Of a stretch of DNA of 64,000 nt, positions 26,113 to 39,766 are shown one piece after another. The DNA comes from Trematomus loennbergii. Lineage: Eukaryota; Chordata; Actinopteri; Perciformes; Nototheniidae. The stretch spans positions 12,320,731-12,384,730 of the forward strand of contig JAAOOA010000399.1 in assembly GCA_012861695.1 (NCBI GenBank), written 5' to 3'. The notes beneath the pieces were generated by a model. It was not told the DNA's origin, made no database searches, and was given only the letters and a program-made list of their open reading frames with translations. The position numbers were made by a program, and so were the translations under genes. The first letter of the stretch is position 1; the number at the start of each line of letters is the position of its first letter.

Positions 26113-29100
26113 ATGTTTAATTTCGGGTCAAAAATGCTGCTGGTCTTCCTCCTGGCCTTCCCCTGTGGATTAATGTCCATCGGTAAGTCACATTTCTCGT
26201 TTAAAGCAGGAAGTGTATAACTTCGCTTTACTACGGCAACAGTTACAAAAGTTGTAAGATAGCCTCACATATTGACGTGGCATAGTCACACAGCTCTCCA
26301 CCAGGAGCTATACGTCCTCACCGCCGCTTTCCTACCTGCAATGTATGGATCTTTTACTTATAAGTTTATTCATGATTATAAGAGAGTTGTACTCGTCTCT
26401 TTTGCTCTAAAAAGGATCGTCTCGTAACAGCTGCTGGCGTCGAAGCTTTAGAAAAAGTAACGTCAGCCATTAAAAGTGAAGTTGCATTACACTTTGTGCT
26501 CTTTAGAGGTGATTTTAGACAAAGTCTAAAAGTCGTTGTTGATGCAGCAACAGTTAACGCTCCGTCCTGCTGGGACACGTCACCATAGATAAGATGGTGA
26601 CTTACTGTATACAAGTTTGTGTTTCTAAGTTTCTCATTGCTTCTCCCAAACACTTACATTAAAATGGGGGCTTTTTATTGTCCTGGTATTTTTCATTTTT
26701 TCAACTGGCAACAAAGTGGCCAGTTTGTCCACAGACAGGGAAATATGGCAATAATAAAAATGTTACAATGTGATACAACATGTAGGACATCATCCATTCA
26801 TTTGACTTTGAAATATTGTAGAAACTGCTTAAATCTAGCAAAATATCACTTTTGAAAACATGTAATTCATTGGTTGTTTTGGTGAATGGTCTAACTAGTG
26901 CCAAATATTCCATCTTTTCCACCAACAAAGGTTATTACGTTTTTGTAACCCTAACTACATAACCAACCAATAAGGACGGTGTGAAATCGACAAAAATGCC
27001 TTATTACTGATATATTGTGATTTATTTGGTGGTTACTTGGGAGATCTATAGGCATTTGTACAAGCTATACACACAACAAAAGTTATATGATAAGTAAAAC
27101 CGTAGTAAATTATTTTATGATATAATAAGGTAGTTTATTGTTCATTATGCTCACCAAAGACTGTTATAAAAATGGTAGCGGGAAATACACAGAACAGGAA
27201 AACACAATGCATTAGTATAAGATCAGACAATAATCAACATCCTTGACAGTATAATCAATATCTTTTTGTCTTCTCTCCTGCAGGCCATGTCTCTGCAGAC
27301 TCGGACTCTGCTGAGGACCTTGCTGAGGACCTTGCTGAGGACACAGAAGCTGCAGTAGATGAGGAGGAAGATGAGGAAGAGGTGCTCGTTGAGGAAGATC
27401 AGATCCAACCATCGGTATGTTTTAATCATACAGCAGCAAGGCAAGCCATTGGATTTACATGCAGATGATCAAGTAACAATGTCATGTGATGTTCCTCCTC
27501 AGGAAGCAGAGGAAGAGGACTCTGATGACGGAGCGGATAAACAGATAGGGTCTCACCCTGATGCCGACACCACCATCCTCTTCGTGACTGGAGAAGGTAG
27601 GCTTTCATTTAACCATCATCATTCGAGCTATTCTTTCAAGAGACGAAGACATTTTGCATGTTTGTTATGACATCTAATAACTCATACTTTATCTGTATTC
27701 GTGTTTTTAACATTATATTTATTTGTTGTTTTCATTAATTTAGAGTTCCCTGCCAATGAAATTGTAAGGTTCCTGGTGGGTTTCACCAACAAGGGCAGTC
27801 AGGATTTCACCGTTCAGTCGTTGGAGGCTTCCTTCCGTTACCCACAAGACTTCCAGTTCTACATCCAGAACGTAAGTTTGATCTGAAGTACATAAATAAA
27901 TATTATTACACACACATGTGCTCCACCTTTAATACAAATCCGATAGAAAATACTTTAAGAATGCAATTCTCTGTTGACGTGTTTTAAATCACTCAATGCC
28001 TATGCGTTTCAAAGTTTTTGGAATGTAGGTGTATAAGAGTATGTTAAAATATAAATCGGGTTAGAATACATATCTGTATGTGGTAAAAGAAACATAGAAT
28101 AGAGGCATAATTCTGCTAAGTTAAGACCATGAAAATATAGAAATTACAATATAAAAAACACAATTATGTACACTGCCAGTTTAATGCAGGTACAAAGTAC
28201 TCATAATATTGAAAAATATTGATATTATTCAATATGATTTTCCGGCCCTGCATGGATTTCATGATTTCTTTTTTGACATTCAGAATAAAAATTCACATTT
28301 GTTTTTAATGACAAAACTATTTCCCATTTCAGGATCATTAAAGTATATCTAATCCGATCTAGTTATCTTCTGCATGTGTTTTAACGTTAAATGTTTTGTG
28401 TAGTTCACAGCGTTGCCTCTGAGCACCGTGGTGCCGCCCCAGGCTCAGGCCTCCTTCGAGTACTCCTTCATCCCAGCACAGCCCATGGCGGGCCGTCCTT
28501 TTGGTCTTGTTATCCTCCTCAACTATCTAGACACCGAGGTAAAAAGGATTTTCATTATTTATTTATGAATAGCATTTATTATTAGTGGTGGTGCTTGAGG
28601 TCTGTTAAGGTTGCTTTGAGAACAGAAGTAGAGTGATGGGAGGAAGTATTCTCACAGCCCGACTTCAATTTGAATGACTAATGAAAGCGCATACCTGACG
28701 AAAACAATGTCAGCAAAGCAGTTAGTCTTCATATTCGTATATTTGTTTCCATTTTTACATAATTAGGATGACTGGTGGCTCCTCACTGTCATTATGTTCT
28801 GCTCGCTGCTGAGCTTTGACTGTTGTTTTGTCATAATGACATTCAGATTTTTAAAGAGTCGCTCTTCTAAAAAAAATCCATTAAGTTATTCCAAGGTACC
28901 TATTTGCTTTGATTCTTTGCTTACTAGTTTTTTTTTTACATTTATTCAGGGCAACACGTTCCAGGCGGCCATCTACAACCAGACTGTCACCATCACTGAG
29001 CTGGAAGAGGGAATTGACGGAGAAACGTGAGGCTCTCTTTTACTGATCTCTAACCCTGCACACTTAGTAGGAAAATATAAATCGGGTTCAGATTATTTTA

Positions 29101-30591
29101 GTTGTTCTTGTAGGTAGATTTGGTTTGCAGTTAAAAGACATCGGATCCATTATGACACATGTTTTAAAACAAGACAGGCAACAGGTAAATAAATAAAGCT
29201 TTTCCATACTATTTCACTGCAGAAATGAAAGGGACTTAGCAAACAATAGGGTGGCAACAAAATGATTGAATCAGTAATGGATGAATTAAAAGGATTTCTG
29301 CTTCTCAGTTTTATGTAAATCATGTGTAAATCTAATTATTTTACCCCATTATTTCTTATTTGAATCATCCTTTCAGGCTAAATACAGCTCTCTAAAGCTT
29401 CACAGTTACAATCTTCACAGACTATTGCAGCGCATGTAGGAACCTGTAAAAAAGGAGGTGTGAAATTGGCACAAAGAGATTAGTTGTCAGAATTGTGCTG
29501 CTGGTGCAAGATGCAGAAACTGTCACCAGTGAATTATTAAAGAAATACAAAATGTTTTCCATCCTAAAATCTCAAAACCAATCAAATCCTCATTTCAGAT
29601 ACTAGATTAGTTAAAGGTTATTTTTAAATGGCTCTAGGGGGCAGATTTGGTTAGACTGGTCTTGATAACAATGTGCAGTTGATGATAAAGGTATCTGTTT
29701 GCTTGAATATTGTTTTTTTGCTATCATTCTTTAATAAGCAAACCGCAGAATATTAAGAAGAGGGAAACATTTATTTCATATCTTCAACTAGCTTGGTTGC
29801 TACAGGTATTTAACTAAAATGCATTGCATAAAAATGATTTTATACCTAGATAACCAGGACATTTGACCTTGCATTGCATAGTGTCTATGTATGTACAGTC
29901 AATTATGTCTTCAGTTATCCACAAGCATTGCACCGCTCCCAGAGCATGGTATGGAAAAACACCATGTTACACTGGAAATCTTTTTATTGATTTAACATTT
30001 TCTTTTGTTCTGCAGAATGTTCTTGTACATCTTCCTGGGTGGACTGGCGGCTCTGGCGCTCTTTGGGGTGTACCAGGTCCTGGAGACGAGGACGGTATGT
30101 GTTAGTCTTCAATCAGCTGTTTTATTTGGCATACTGGTGTACCAATGCAAATGTAATAAAGTGTGGTCATATCTACAGCAGCAAATGGATTAAAGTGCAC
30201 ATTAGCAAGCAGTGGCATGCATCCTACTCCCTCTAAAACCTTCTCAAAAAGGGATACGTGGATGTTGAAGCAATGGTTTTAAAATTATTCATGTTGTCTT
30301 TTTCAGAAAAAGAGAGTCCCAGTGAAAATAGAGAAGGGCACTGGTGGGATGAGCGACGTGGACATCAGCTGGATTCCTCAGGAGACTCTCAATGTCATGA
30401 GTATGTTCATTTTTTATCCCCAACCGTTACAAATAATTACAGTTTAAACAGAGAAGTGATTCATTTGGTCATATTACTGTTAATTGCCATGAAAATAAAA
30501 TCTGATCTTCACATCCTGTCTTACAGACAAGGCTTCCCCTAAAGCATCTCCACGAAAACGGACCAAGAGGGCAGCTGGTACAGATCAATAA
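26113..30591 (+). CDS. ssr1: signal sequence receptor subunit 1 (translocon-associated protein alpha)
   Basis: TRAP-alpha is a single-pass ER membrane protein beside the Sec61 channel that assists translocation of some secretory proteins. Exons: 26113-26182, 27284-27414, 27503-27596, 27744-27871, 28404-28538, 28950-29026, 30016-30094, 30307-30400 and 30527-30591. All are GT-AG and phase-consistent, giving 290 residues (human 286). Domains: signal peptide ([12 protein letters not shown]), a luminal acidic stretch with a short AEDL repeat and Glu/Asp runs, then the conserved luminal domain ([48 protein letters not shown], sequon Asn-Gln-Thr in IYNQTVT). One membrane helix ([17 protein letters not shown]) is followed by the basic cytosolic tail ending [14 protein letters not shown]. 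The start fits the signal peptide; an in-frame upstream ATG exists at 25987 but precedes unrelated sequence. No breaks were seen. Confidence 0.97.
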
Positions 30592-31369
30592 AACCATCCG
30601 TTTCCATCCGTCATCATACAGTCCAGCAGGCTTTCAAAGCTAATTTCATCACCACAGTAACCCGATTCCCATTTACAATGGAGCAACATTTCCAGTCTGA
30701 GCCAAGTGCTAAAGATGTTTGTTTGGATCTCATCCTGCTGCTCTGCTGGAGCCTTGACCGGAGAGCATCCTGGACTGGAAGGCCATTTAGACACTAACAG
30801 GACTGAACTACAGCTCATTTTTAAAGGGACTTTTTTTATCGGTATGTGTGTGTGTGAAAGATGAACCAATAAGTCATTAACCTTTTTGCATTGCGGTACA
30901 AACTACAAAAAAACGCTACAAATATCTGACACTGCCTGTATGAATGTTGTCCAGTCAAAATGGTTCATTTGGATATTTGTTTCTGCATTTTTAAGCTTCA
31001 AAACATTGCTATTTCATCTGTTGAATGAGATGAATCCCCCTCCTCGTAAACACCATTGTGCCTTATCTGCAGTGTTTTGCCAAGCATTAATGCTAAGAAA
31101 AACAGTAGATGCAATTGATTCTAAAAGTGTTCCTCACTTCTGCTTTTAACATCAAGACAAATATAGCCTGGGGTTTATGAAAATAAAAACTTTTGCATTT
31201 CAGTGGGGCAATGCAGCTGCATTTACAACCAATGTTAAAACAGTGTTCTCTGGAGGTTTCTGCGGGTTGGTTTACCTTTTTTCTTCTTTTTTTTTTACTA
31301 TGTGCTGGTGATGCCGTCTGTTAGATTGCATACCATTACTTTTGGGGGAAAAAAGTGTATTTTAAAAAC

Positions 31370-31375
31370 AATAAA
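31370..31375 (+). terminator. ssr1: poly(A) signal of ssr1
   Basis: AATAAA about 780 bp after the stop, the best-placed signal for a short ssr1 3' untranslated region. An earlier AATAAA overlaps the stop codon itself (30587-30592) and is unlikely to be used. Confidence 0.45.
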
Positions 31376-32422
31376 AAGGTGAACAAAGTGTATTTTTCAA
31401 TAATGATTATTTTCAATAATATTACTAATTACTATTCAGTTATCTGTATTCTATGACAATTGGTGGTTTATGCTACTTATGTTTATGCAGTCTTCAGTTT
31501 CAGTGGATAATGTAACTCAAGGAAACTTAAAATGAAATTACATAGGTTTCCAACTACAATTATTTATCAATCGAAGGAATGTTTGGGCTACACAACCTCA
31601 GAAAATAGTGAAAATGCAAAATGTGCAAAATGAACAGATCAGTCTATTCTACTTTATCTCCAATCAGTTGATACTCACATATTACTTTTTAGATTCTTTA
31701 AATATTTTTCAGATCCTAATTTTATTTCATTTTGCAATTGAACACGTTGAATACTGGCATCAATTTTTTCCCAATTGACAATCTATATCATTTTAATAAC
31801 ACAGGACTATTTACTACGATAATAATTAGTAGGCCTACCAAATTACATTGTCATTCCCAGGAAATAATTAGGAGACAATGCAACTGTAAAATATGGCATG
31901 CACCCAATATTTTCATTGTGGACAGGACTGATAACATATTTGCAGCCTTTTATGATATGCTACAGCATTAAGCATCTGTAGTGGAATAGGGTGAAGCTCC
32001 TACATTGAGATAACATAAGATACAAATCTACAAAGTATGAGAAAGTGGATGATAACAACACGCAGGAGCATCCTGAGAGTCCTGCCGGTGTTGCGTGAGT
32101 GTTGCAGGAGGGTTGTACGGAGGTTCCTCCTCCTCGGGGAGGTGAGAGCTGTCCGGTGCTGAGAGGGAAGAAGATGAGCTCAGCGCGCGCCGGGGGGCAG
32201 GTAACGTCAGCACTCGGCCGGAGCAGAAAAAGACTACACACACACACACACACAGGCTCACACCAAGTGTTTATCTCCGCTTCATCTCTGATACACACCG
32301 ACACACGTTAATGATGGGCGGATAAGCAGCTCCGTGAGACTGAGCTCCGCTTTTTTTAAATTGCTTTTCACGAGTGCCTCGGCAGCATCCCGCGCCCACC
32401 GCTTGGCTTGAGATGGGATGAT
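31376..32422. other. intergenic and 5' region of the neuritin gene
   Basis: AT-rich to about 32000. After that comes a GC-richer block with a (CA)n run at about 32236-32254. It probably holds the nrn1 promoter and 5' leader, as its composition changes towards the start codon. No other exon was recognised. Confidence 0.45.
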
Positions 32423-34332
32423 ATGGGATTTTTCATGTCGACGAAGATCGGAGGGATACTCGCGTTTGCCCTGGGTAAGATATCTCAAGCTGCTTCGTGG
32501 GTATTATTTAAACTATGAGCCACTTTGGATGTAAGAAAACAAAAAACTGCCTCTTTTTATCTTCACACATCAGAAATGTATCTTATCTTTTATCTCCATC
32601 AGTGTTGCATGGGGGTTGTGAGACCTGCACCGTAGCAGGTTGTAGTAGGCTACACCCATCGATGGTATAGTGGGGTCTCTTTAGTGTGCAGTCCTATGGA
32701 CATGCAATATCCAAAAATAATACGATTTATGTCCCGCAAGTGCTACTTTTATATTTACAGTATACTTAATAATTTGTCTGTAAGTGTTGCTTGCCTTGCG
32801 TTATCCTCTTGCATACGGTTGTATTGACATGTTTTATATCATTTAAATTAGAAAAAGAGCATTACACACCCATGTGAAAGTAAAACACTGTGTGGAGTGC
32901 AGTGGTGAAAACTATTGTCTGATAACATCTGCTTCACAGCCCAACGCCCACTGACATTTGTATAAAGTGAATACTAAATTACAGGAAGGGAAAATATTTA
33001 AATTCCCATACTAAAGGCAATGAAAAACATGTGCATGTACTCATGAAACAACTAAAACAAACATTACATTAATATTGTGGTTATTGTAGCAGAAGTTGCA
33101 TGATTGTTAGCTGTAATAATGTGGGGAACATGGTAGGGAAAAATGAACCAGAATGAGGAAATAACAATAAATTAATTATCATGAATAACTAATAAAGCCG
33201 TTCACTGTGTCTGTTTTGCAGTATTTCTGTCCCTGATGGTGTCAGGAGACTTGGATGCTGACGCTAAGTGTGAGAACATTTATAAGGACTTTTCTGATTG
33301 TGTCCTGGAGCTGGGAGACAGCATGGATAACTATCAGGAGAACGTGACGAGCGAGACGGGAGTGGCAGCCGTGTGCAGGTGATGATAACTTCATTAGTGA
33401 GGCAGTGTGTGAACAGCATGCAGCATTTACACACATGGCACATCCCCTGTATGTGTTGTAATTAAACTGATGAAGTCATTAAACCATAAACCAGAGAAGG
33501 CAAAACTGTAAGCTGAATGTGATGTGTTAGAATAAAAAGTGAAAACCACTAATCTTCCGCCCTGAACACAAAACTTTATTCCTGTTCAATTTGTTGGAGG
33601 TAGGGCATGATTTAGTGGATTAATATAGACAGACACAGTTTGAAGAAGCTGTCTCACAAAATGCTGGAGAGAAAAAGAGCAGATGCCACAATCACAGAGG
33701 GAGAATAGAGAAATGGTGCTGAGACACTGAGCCACTGTACTAAATAATTTATGACTTTGCTGCAGCAGTAATGAAATTCTGGGGACGTTTTTTATCATTG
33801 TTACTGCACGCACTCTACAACCCCAGCACTGTATATTGAAGACAAAGATTTACACATGAGCCTTCTGTCGGAAATTGCCCTCTTGCAATATCATCTGCGA
33901 TATTGTTTCACTCTCGGATGCAGTTGCCATGGTAATTAAAGCTCAGTTTGACTTACGTGAAGCCATCGTGGCCGTCTGACTGATAGATTACTGGCAAGCG
34001 AATTAATCCACGACAGACAGTGCAGGTTTGCATGCTGGAGCCGGGATAAACACTTGACAGACGCCAGTGTTGATCTGATGATCTTTTTGTTTGCCACAGC
34101 CACTGGGAAGCTTTCCACACGTGTGTCCTCACAGCGCTGTCTGACTGTCAGGAGGAGGTGAGCTCCATCTGGGACTCTGAGGCAGGACTCCACCAAGATG
34201 CGCTTCCAGGGAAGTCTGTTCGACCTGTGCAGCCCCAGCTCCTCGCCCAGCATCAGCTCGCCTCTGGCGGCCCTCACACTGCCTCTGATGGGTGCGATGA
34301 TCATGGCCGGGCCCAACTGGTATCCTGTATAG
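32423..34332 (+). CDS. nrn1: neuritin-like GPI-anchored neurotrophic protein, with apparent frameshift
   Basis: Neuritin is a small secreted or GPI-anchored protein promoting neurite growth. Exons: 32423-32474, 33222-33378 and 34100-34332. Signal peptide MGFFMSTKIGGILAFALVFLS; a second in-frame ATG lies at 32435. The mature part has the six-Cys neuritin pattern: KCENIYKDFSDCVLELGDSM, VCSHWEAFHTC, ALSDCQEE. In exon 3, near 34170-34178, the frame slips. As read it continues with unrelated residues to a TGA at 34344-34346. The neighbouring frame instead gives LRQDSTKMRFQGSLFDLC and a hydrophobic GPI-signal-like tail to a TAG at 34330-34332, exactly what the family needs. Two bases seem missing (or one extra) after the Trp-Asp codons. 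This could be sequence error or a true null. NRN1 fits better than NRN1L by residue pattern. Candidate poly(A) signal at 35509. Confidence 0.82.
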
Positions 34333-37300
34333 ATGGTGGGGATTGAGGGTGAGGGCCTCACATTCCCCTGGGTCAGTCCTTTGAGTTCAAAACTAAAGCC
34401 AAGGATTTAAGAGGATAAGGATTATTATCACACAGAGCCATCAATATTTGCTGTGATGAATAATACTTCAGCTTGATCCCCCCTTATGTCGAGAAACTAG
34501 AGTAGAGTAGTTGAGAAAATTACATTTCAGCCAACTTATCAACCGAGACAGACTTGAGTATTCAAAGGATTTCAGATACAATGTAAGCAGGTCAGTCACA
34601 CACCTGTTGCTCTGGGTTACTGATATTCAAGAAGTGGACACAAAAGCATGAACACCCTTGCAATCTAATTTAATGAAGATTATATATTTATTATTATTAT
34701 TATTATCATGTTTGGTTCTTGTCGGTTCTAAAGTGTAGTTTTGATTAGGTTTCACTGGATTCAATTATAAACAATTAGTTTATTAGTTATATTATATTAG
34801 AGACTATATTATAGTAATTTAGATGAAATTAGATAAGATTAAATTACATTAAATAAGAATTGACGGATAGTTTGACTTTTTGCAGGTACAAGACAGTGCA
34901 GGTACATTCTTTCATATCTCTCAGAAGCAATTTTGTAAAATAAGTAAGAAAAAAAACATCAAAGTAAATACATACTACATGCAATATGAATTGTAAAAAT
35001 ACAGACTATGAACAATTATACTTAAATGTATTGCACCAAAGAGTGGACTGTTGAGAGACACACAGGTAAAGGACGCAGTATTTGTGGTTTTCATTAAGGT
35101 GTTCATGTTTTTGTACCCTCTTCCTGTATATTGTGTTTTATAGGATAGTTCAACATTTTGGGACTTAGCCGATGCTATACTTACCTCATGTCTGTATTCT
35201 AAATATATAAGTTTGCTAGTGCCATCAGCCAGTTAGCTTAGCTTAGCACTAAGCAGCTCCTCTAACTGCCCATAGCCAAGAAATTGTTTGAAACATCCCT
35301 GTAAAACCACAGCTTTTTACAACTTTGTACAGATTTAACAATAAAATCTATAATAGCAGCTTTAGTCTACAGACAACTAGGTGGTATCCATTGTCACACA
35401 AAAGCACATTTAAGTGTATTTCTGAAAAAGTGGAACTATTCCTTTAAACAAGAGCTAGTGTATGTTAAACACCAGAATACAGATTTTAATCCCCAGTGAG
35501 TTTGTATAAATAAAAACAATCCATCATACAATAATTACCTGTCACATAACAAGGACACATTTAAAGCAGCATTTCAGCAAAAATATAGCAATATCCCCAC
35601 ACATATGTCACTATCAGTCATTAAAACAGCAGGATGAAAAACCATGAAAAAGATGGAACCAGACATTAATCTGACTGGATTCCATCTTTATTACACTAAA
35701 GCTAGCGAATAAACACCATCCAGATAAAGGTGAAATGCCCCTTTAATCTGTTGTCAAGCGTGCTGAATGTTTGTGTTTGTGACAATCAAGCCACTTTAGC
35801 CCTCCAACACTTTGGCCCAATGTGGCTGATGTTGCATGGCTGCTATAAAGACACCAAAAACATCCTGACACTAAACACCACCAAAACATCACTTTAAACG
35901 ACTTCATAAACACAGTATGGCCTACAGACTACACATGGGTGGATATATTGCAGAGATTGTTAAGGAAGAATCGATATATTATGAAAACTCTCCAAATAAT
36001 CATATTTATGAGTACTAAAACACATCATTTATTTCAATTGAAACACTCTCCAATTGAGTAGAATATTATGCAACAGCAAAACAATTGCTTATTTTTGTAA
36101 GATATCTATACAATCACTTTTGTATCAATTGTATTTCAATTACAGATTTACCCATTAATGAATTGCATATTTACAATATCAAACAAAATACATTACCAAC
36201 TGTGCTGCTCACGTTATGCTTTAAATCTATATTCCTTTGAGAAACGTTGGCATGATTTTAAACTTCAGAAGCAGCCAAGAACGACTGAATCTCGACAGAA
36301 AAAAAGCATCTTTGTTACAGCTTAAAACAAAACGAACTGGCAAGATCTCCACTCATGTAACACTGGTAGCCAATAGGCTGTGTGATGTATCACAAATTGT
36401 AATGGTGAATACGAAATCAATGTTCAGGTTAAAATCACCTCACAGAAATATGATGTTTTATTGCAGTGCTCATCATAGATTCTGAGATACAGATACACTG
36501 AAAATGAATGAGCGAAAGTATCAATTAGTTTTATTTGTTTGTTCTTCAAAAACTGTGTCACCATTTGCATAATTTATTTTTAATCTTGACGGTCCTCATA
36601 GGCCTTTTCAAAAATATGGATGATTTCCTGAATATTTTATACCTTTGATCCAAAATGCATGATACTTTTAGTGACTTCATAATAATAAACAGTCTGTTGA
36701 TGATAACTTGGACTACATGTGCAGTGGTATTGCTCTGCACATGCAGTTATAGCATCCTTTGTATGCAGATCCTGAATCCACCCACCTCCACCTCTTCCAG
36801 CATGTTTGTTCTAGTCGTTTCTAGTTATTTCATGTTTCACGAGTGATGGCATAATGTCAACCATTGTGTGTGTCTGGTGCTGAGAATTACAAAAACAGTC
36901 CTCAAAGCATGAGCAATATGTACGGTCACGGTAAAAAGAGGACTCTCATCCCTTTGTGTGCAGAAAGCATGAAAACAACTGTGTTATCATTAGCATTATA
37001 CCAATATGGAGAGAACTTCTGAATGTAAAAACAAGCATCCATGTTTTTTTCAGTTTACTGATAGAAAAGCACACTATTTACAACTGTATAAAGCAATATA
37101 TGGCAAAGTAATGTGTTTGTAATAATAAAGCACCGTGTTTAAAACATACAGTGTGGGTGTGTGTATGCATCACCTTAAGCAAAACGATGGAAAGATATAG
37201 AAAGTGGTAAAACAGTGGAGCCTTTAATCGATGCAGCCAGTCCTCGCTGCTGTGCACTCACTTACTAGAGTTTCTGTTTTTAGCCCCCCCTGAAGCAAAG

Positions 37301-39766
37301 TGTTGGTAATGAGGATCGGGACCAGTGTTTTTCAACTCGTTAGCAAGCTCCCATCTGCTTCTCTCCACCTGGACACTTCCAGAAGAGGGGAAAGGGATGG
37401 ATCGGGGTGGAAACCTTTCAGAGATCTAAAGACACGCTTGTGGTGTGCCCCTCATTAGAGGACCTGTCTCTGACATCTAAAGCAGAATGGCCAATTATTT
37501 TTTCACCTTCAGTTTCCTGACTTAGATTTCCATATTTCCATACCGACTGGTGATCTTTTGTTAAACAGCTTCTACGCAAAAGTAATTGTACTTTACCATA
37601 ATTCTACATGTATTTATATCTTTCCAGAACGTAAAAATGCAGACATTACAAGATTGTAACTTTGTGTGAAAATACAAAAGGTAGCATTGCACTTCTTCTG
37701 AAGACATATCCAAATAGTAGGTGGGACTGGACTGGAAAGAATAACTGTTTCTTGACAAGAGTTAAATGAGAGGATTGATATCATTCGTGATTGTGTGAAT
37801 ACCGAGCAATACAGCTAGCAGCCGATTAGCTTAGCCTACCATTAAGAAACAGCTAGCCTGTCTTTCTTTTAAAAGCTACCAGTTCATAAATTACAATGGT
37901 ATATCTCAGTTTATTCGCAAGAAAACCTAAGAAAAGACTCACATAAAAGCATATTATTACCAAACCCATCAAAGAAATAATTTAACCCAGGTAACACCAC
38001 AGCATTTTAACACTTTCGTTTAAATCGAAAAAGATACAATGTGTTAATTAGTAAGCTTAAGAGGTAGTGGGTGTAACAGGCTAGCTTTTTCTAAATGTTA
38101 TTTGATCTTCTCATTTAAAAGTGTATTTCCCCAAATGTCTAAATATTATACAACTTTAAAATATCAATCCCTGCAGCTTTTACTGTATACTACACTTTAG
38201 AAACCCAATTGCAGACACTGCCTTTGGCCACCCTTTCAGTCACCACACAGAATAAAAATATAAGCGTTACAGAACCTGTAAATCTCAAGTAAAAGGCAGT
38301 TCATTTGGACAGGTTTTTAAAAGCCAATGATGAATTAGAAAGCTGTTCCAGAAACCACCCGTGCTGCACATTTCTGTTCTTTTCTCGTCACAAACAGACA
38401 CAGTCTGCTGTCAGAGCACAGCTGGTGGTGGCTGACAAACTGTCCCCGAAGTGGGCACTATGTCTGCATAATACATCATAACGTAAAGAGACGGAAACAA
38501 ACAGCACCCACTGTGCAACATGCTCTACAGACTTGACAATGACTAAATCGAGCATTGAGCAATACTAAATGTACAAACTTAATCCAGGAAGTGAAAAATA
38601 AACCATTTAGAAAAAACGAAAGTATATTTGTTTGAACAAAGCACTGGTTTCCTAACATTTAACTTTTAAAAAAGCGGCAAAATACAGCATGCTTGCTTTA
38701 ATGTATTATTATTATTATTAGGTAAATGTTGATTATGGCTGTAAAAAAACAACACAACCATCTTCATTTACAAAGGTTATCTGAAGCTTCCCTTTAGAAA
38801 GCAATTCTTTCTGCCGTCAGATCATGATTTCCCGTTCACAATAAAAGCCTTTCATATCCACTCCACCACTGCCTCTCAGAGAGCGTTTGGCCAAGTCAAG
38901 CTCAACAAATAACTTAAACTTAACAAAATAGCTACATTATCTAGCCCCAGGAAGCAACAAAAAGCGCATCACTTGTTCAAATTAGAATCAGCAGACAGAT
39001 AATATGTTATCAATATCTCCAACCACGCAGTTTATTAGCAAATAAATGCAGTGTGTCCTGTGTTTTTGGCAGCTCTGAGGAAACAGAAAGCAATCCAGCA
39101 GCACCTTAAATAACTAGAATGGGGAAATGTATCAGTTTCTGCTTATAAATACAGCTGTAAGAAAACATAATACATGCTGTTGGAGGTAACTTTGCACACA
39201 TTCATCTCTAAATTGCAGTGAGATTCGACTGGAACTATTTAATTTTAAAACCACAGTATCCTTGAACACGATGGTCAAGTTTGTATACCCAACAGGCAAG
39301 TTATCACACCAACACAAAGAGAGAGGATCATTTCTGTTGTTGTTGCTATTCAGTTGCATTTTTGTCACTTGTTTAAGTTTGTCAGATTTCACAATGTGCA
39401 CATAAATGGAAAAAATAATATCGCAAATCTTAAAATGAGCAGATTAGATGCTCATGCTGATGTACTTAAAATGAAAACAAAAAAAGGAATTACTAAGAAT
39501 AAAATGTAGTCATTAGGTTCAGAGAAAGGTGTAAACTGATGTCTGCTTTTATAAGCAATAAAACATGTATCTTAATATGCTACAGAGTTAATACTGTCCA
39601 ACATTGAGCAGACAGCCATGAATAAATAGATCAGTTTATCTGGTGAATCACTTGAAGAGATGACAATCCAACATCTTGATGATGAAGGTGCTCCTTGTGT
39701 GAAAAACTTTTTCCGAGCAAGTTCCTCAGGGGTTAAACGTCCACAAAGCGTGGTGTCCAGAAAAGT
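34333..39766. other. long intergenic stretch between nrn1 and sys1
   Basis: No exon recognised. It contains (TTA)n runs near 34690 and 38706, a MITE (35143-35442), and a slightly GC-richer patch at about 37230-37470. Parts are probably the 3' untranslated regions of nrn1 (from the left) and sys1 (from the right). Confidence 0.5.
35143..35442. mobile_element. short MITE with GGATAGTTC/GGAATAGTTC ends
   Basis: The left end GGATAGTTCAACATTTTGGG and the right end, inverted, GGAATAGTTCCACTTTTTC are similar. The interior (gacttagccgatgc, gttagcttagcttagcac) is of a type common in fish genomes. It is about 300 bp and non-coding. No clear target duplication was seen. Confidence 0.55.

Noticed and set aside
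34151..34190. A 28-base mini-intron in nrn1 (GAG|GTGAGC to GAGGCAG|GAC) that would restore the frame.
   Set aside because: Far too short for vertebrate splicing, and it would remove the conserved Trp-Asp...Leu-Arg segment. An indel is simpler.
36237..39401. Short frames between nrn1 and sys1 as genes.
   Set aside because: All under 90 codons, AT-rich, without motifs or supporting splice sites.
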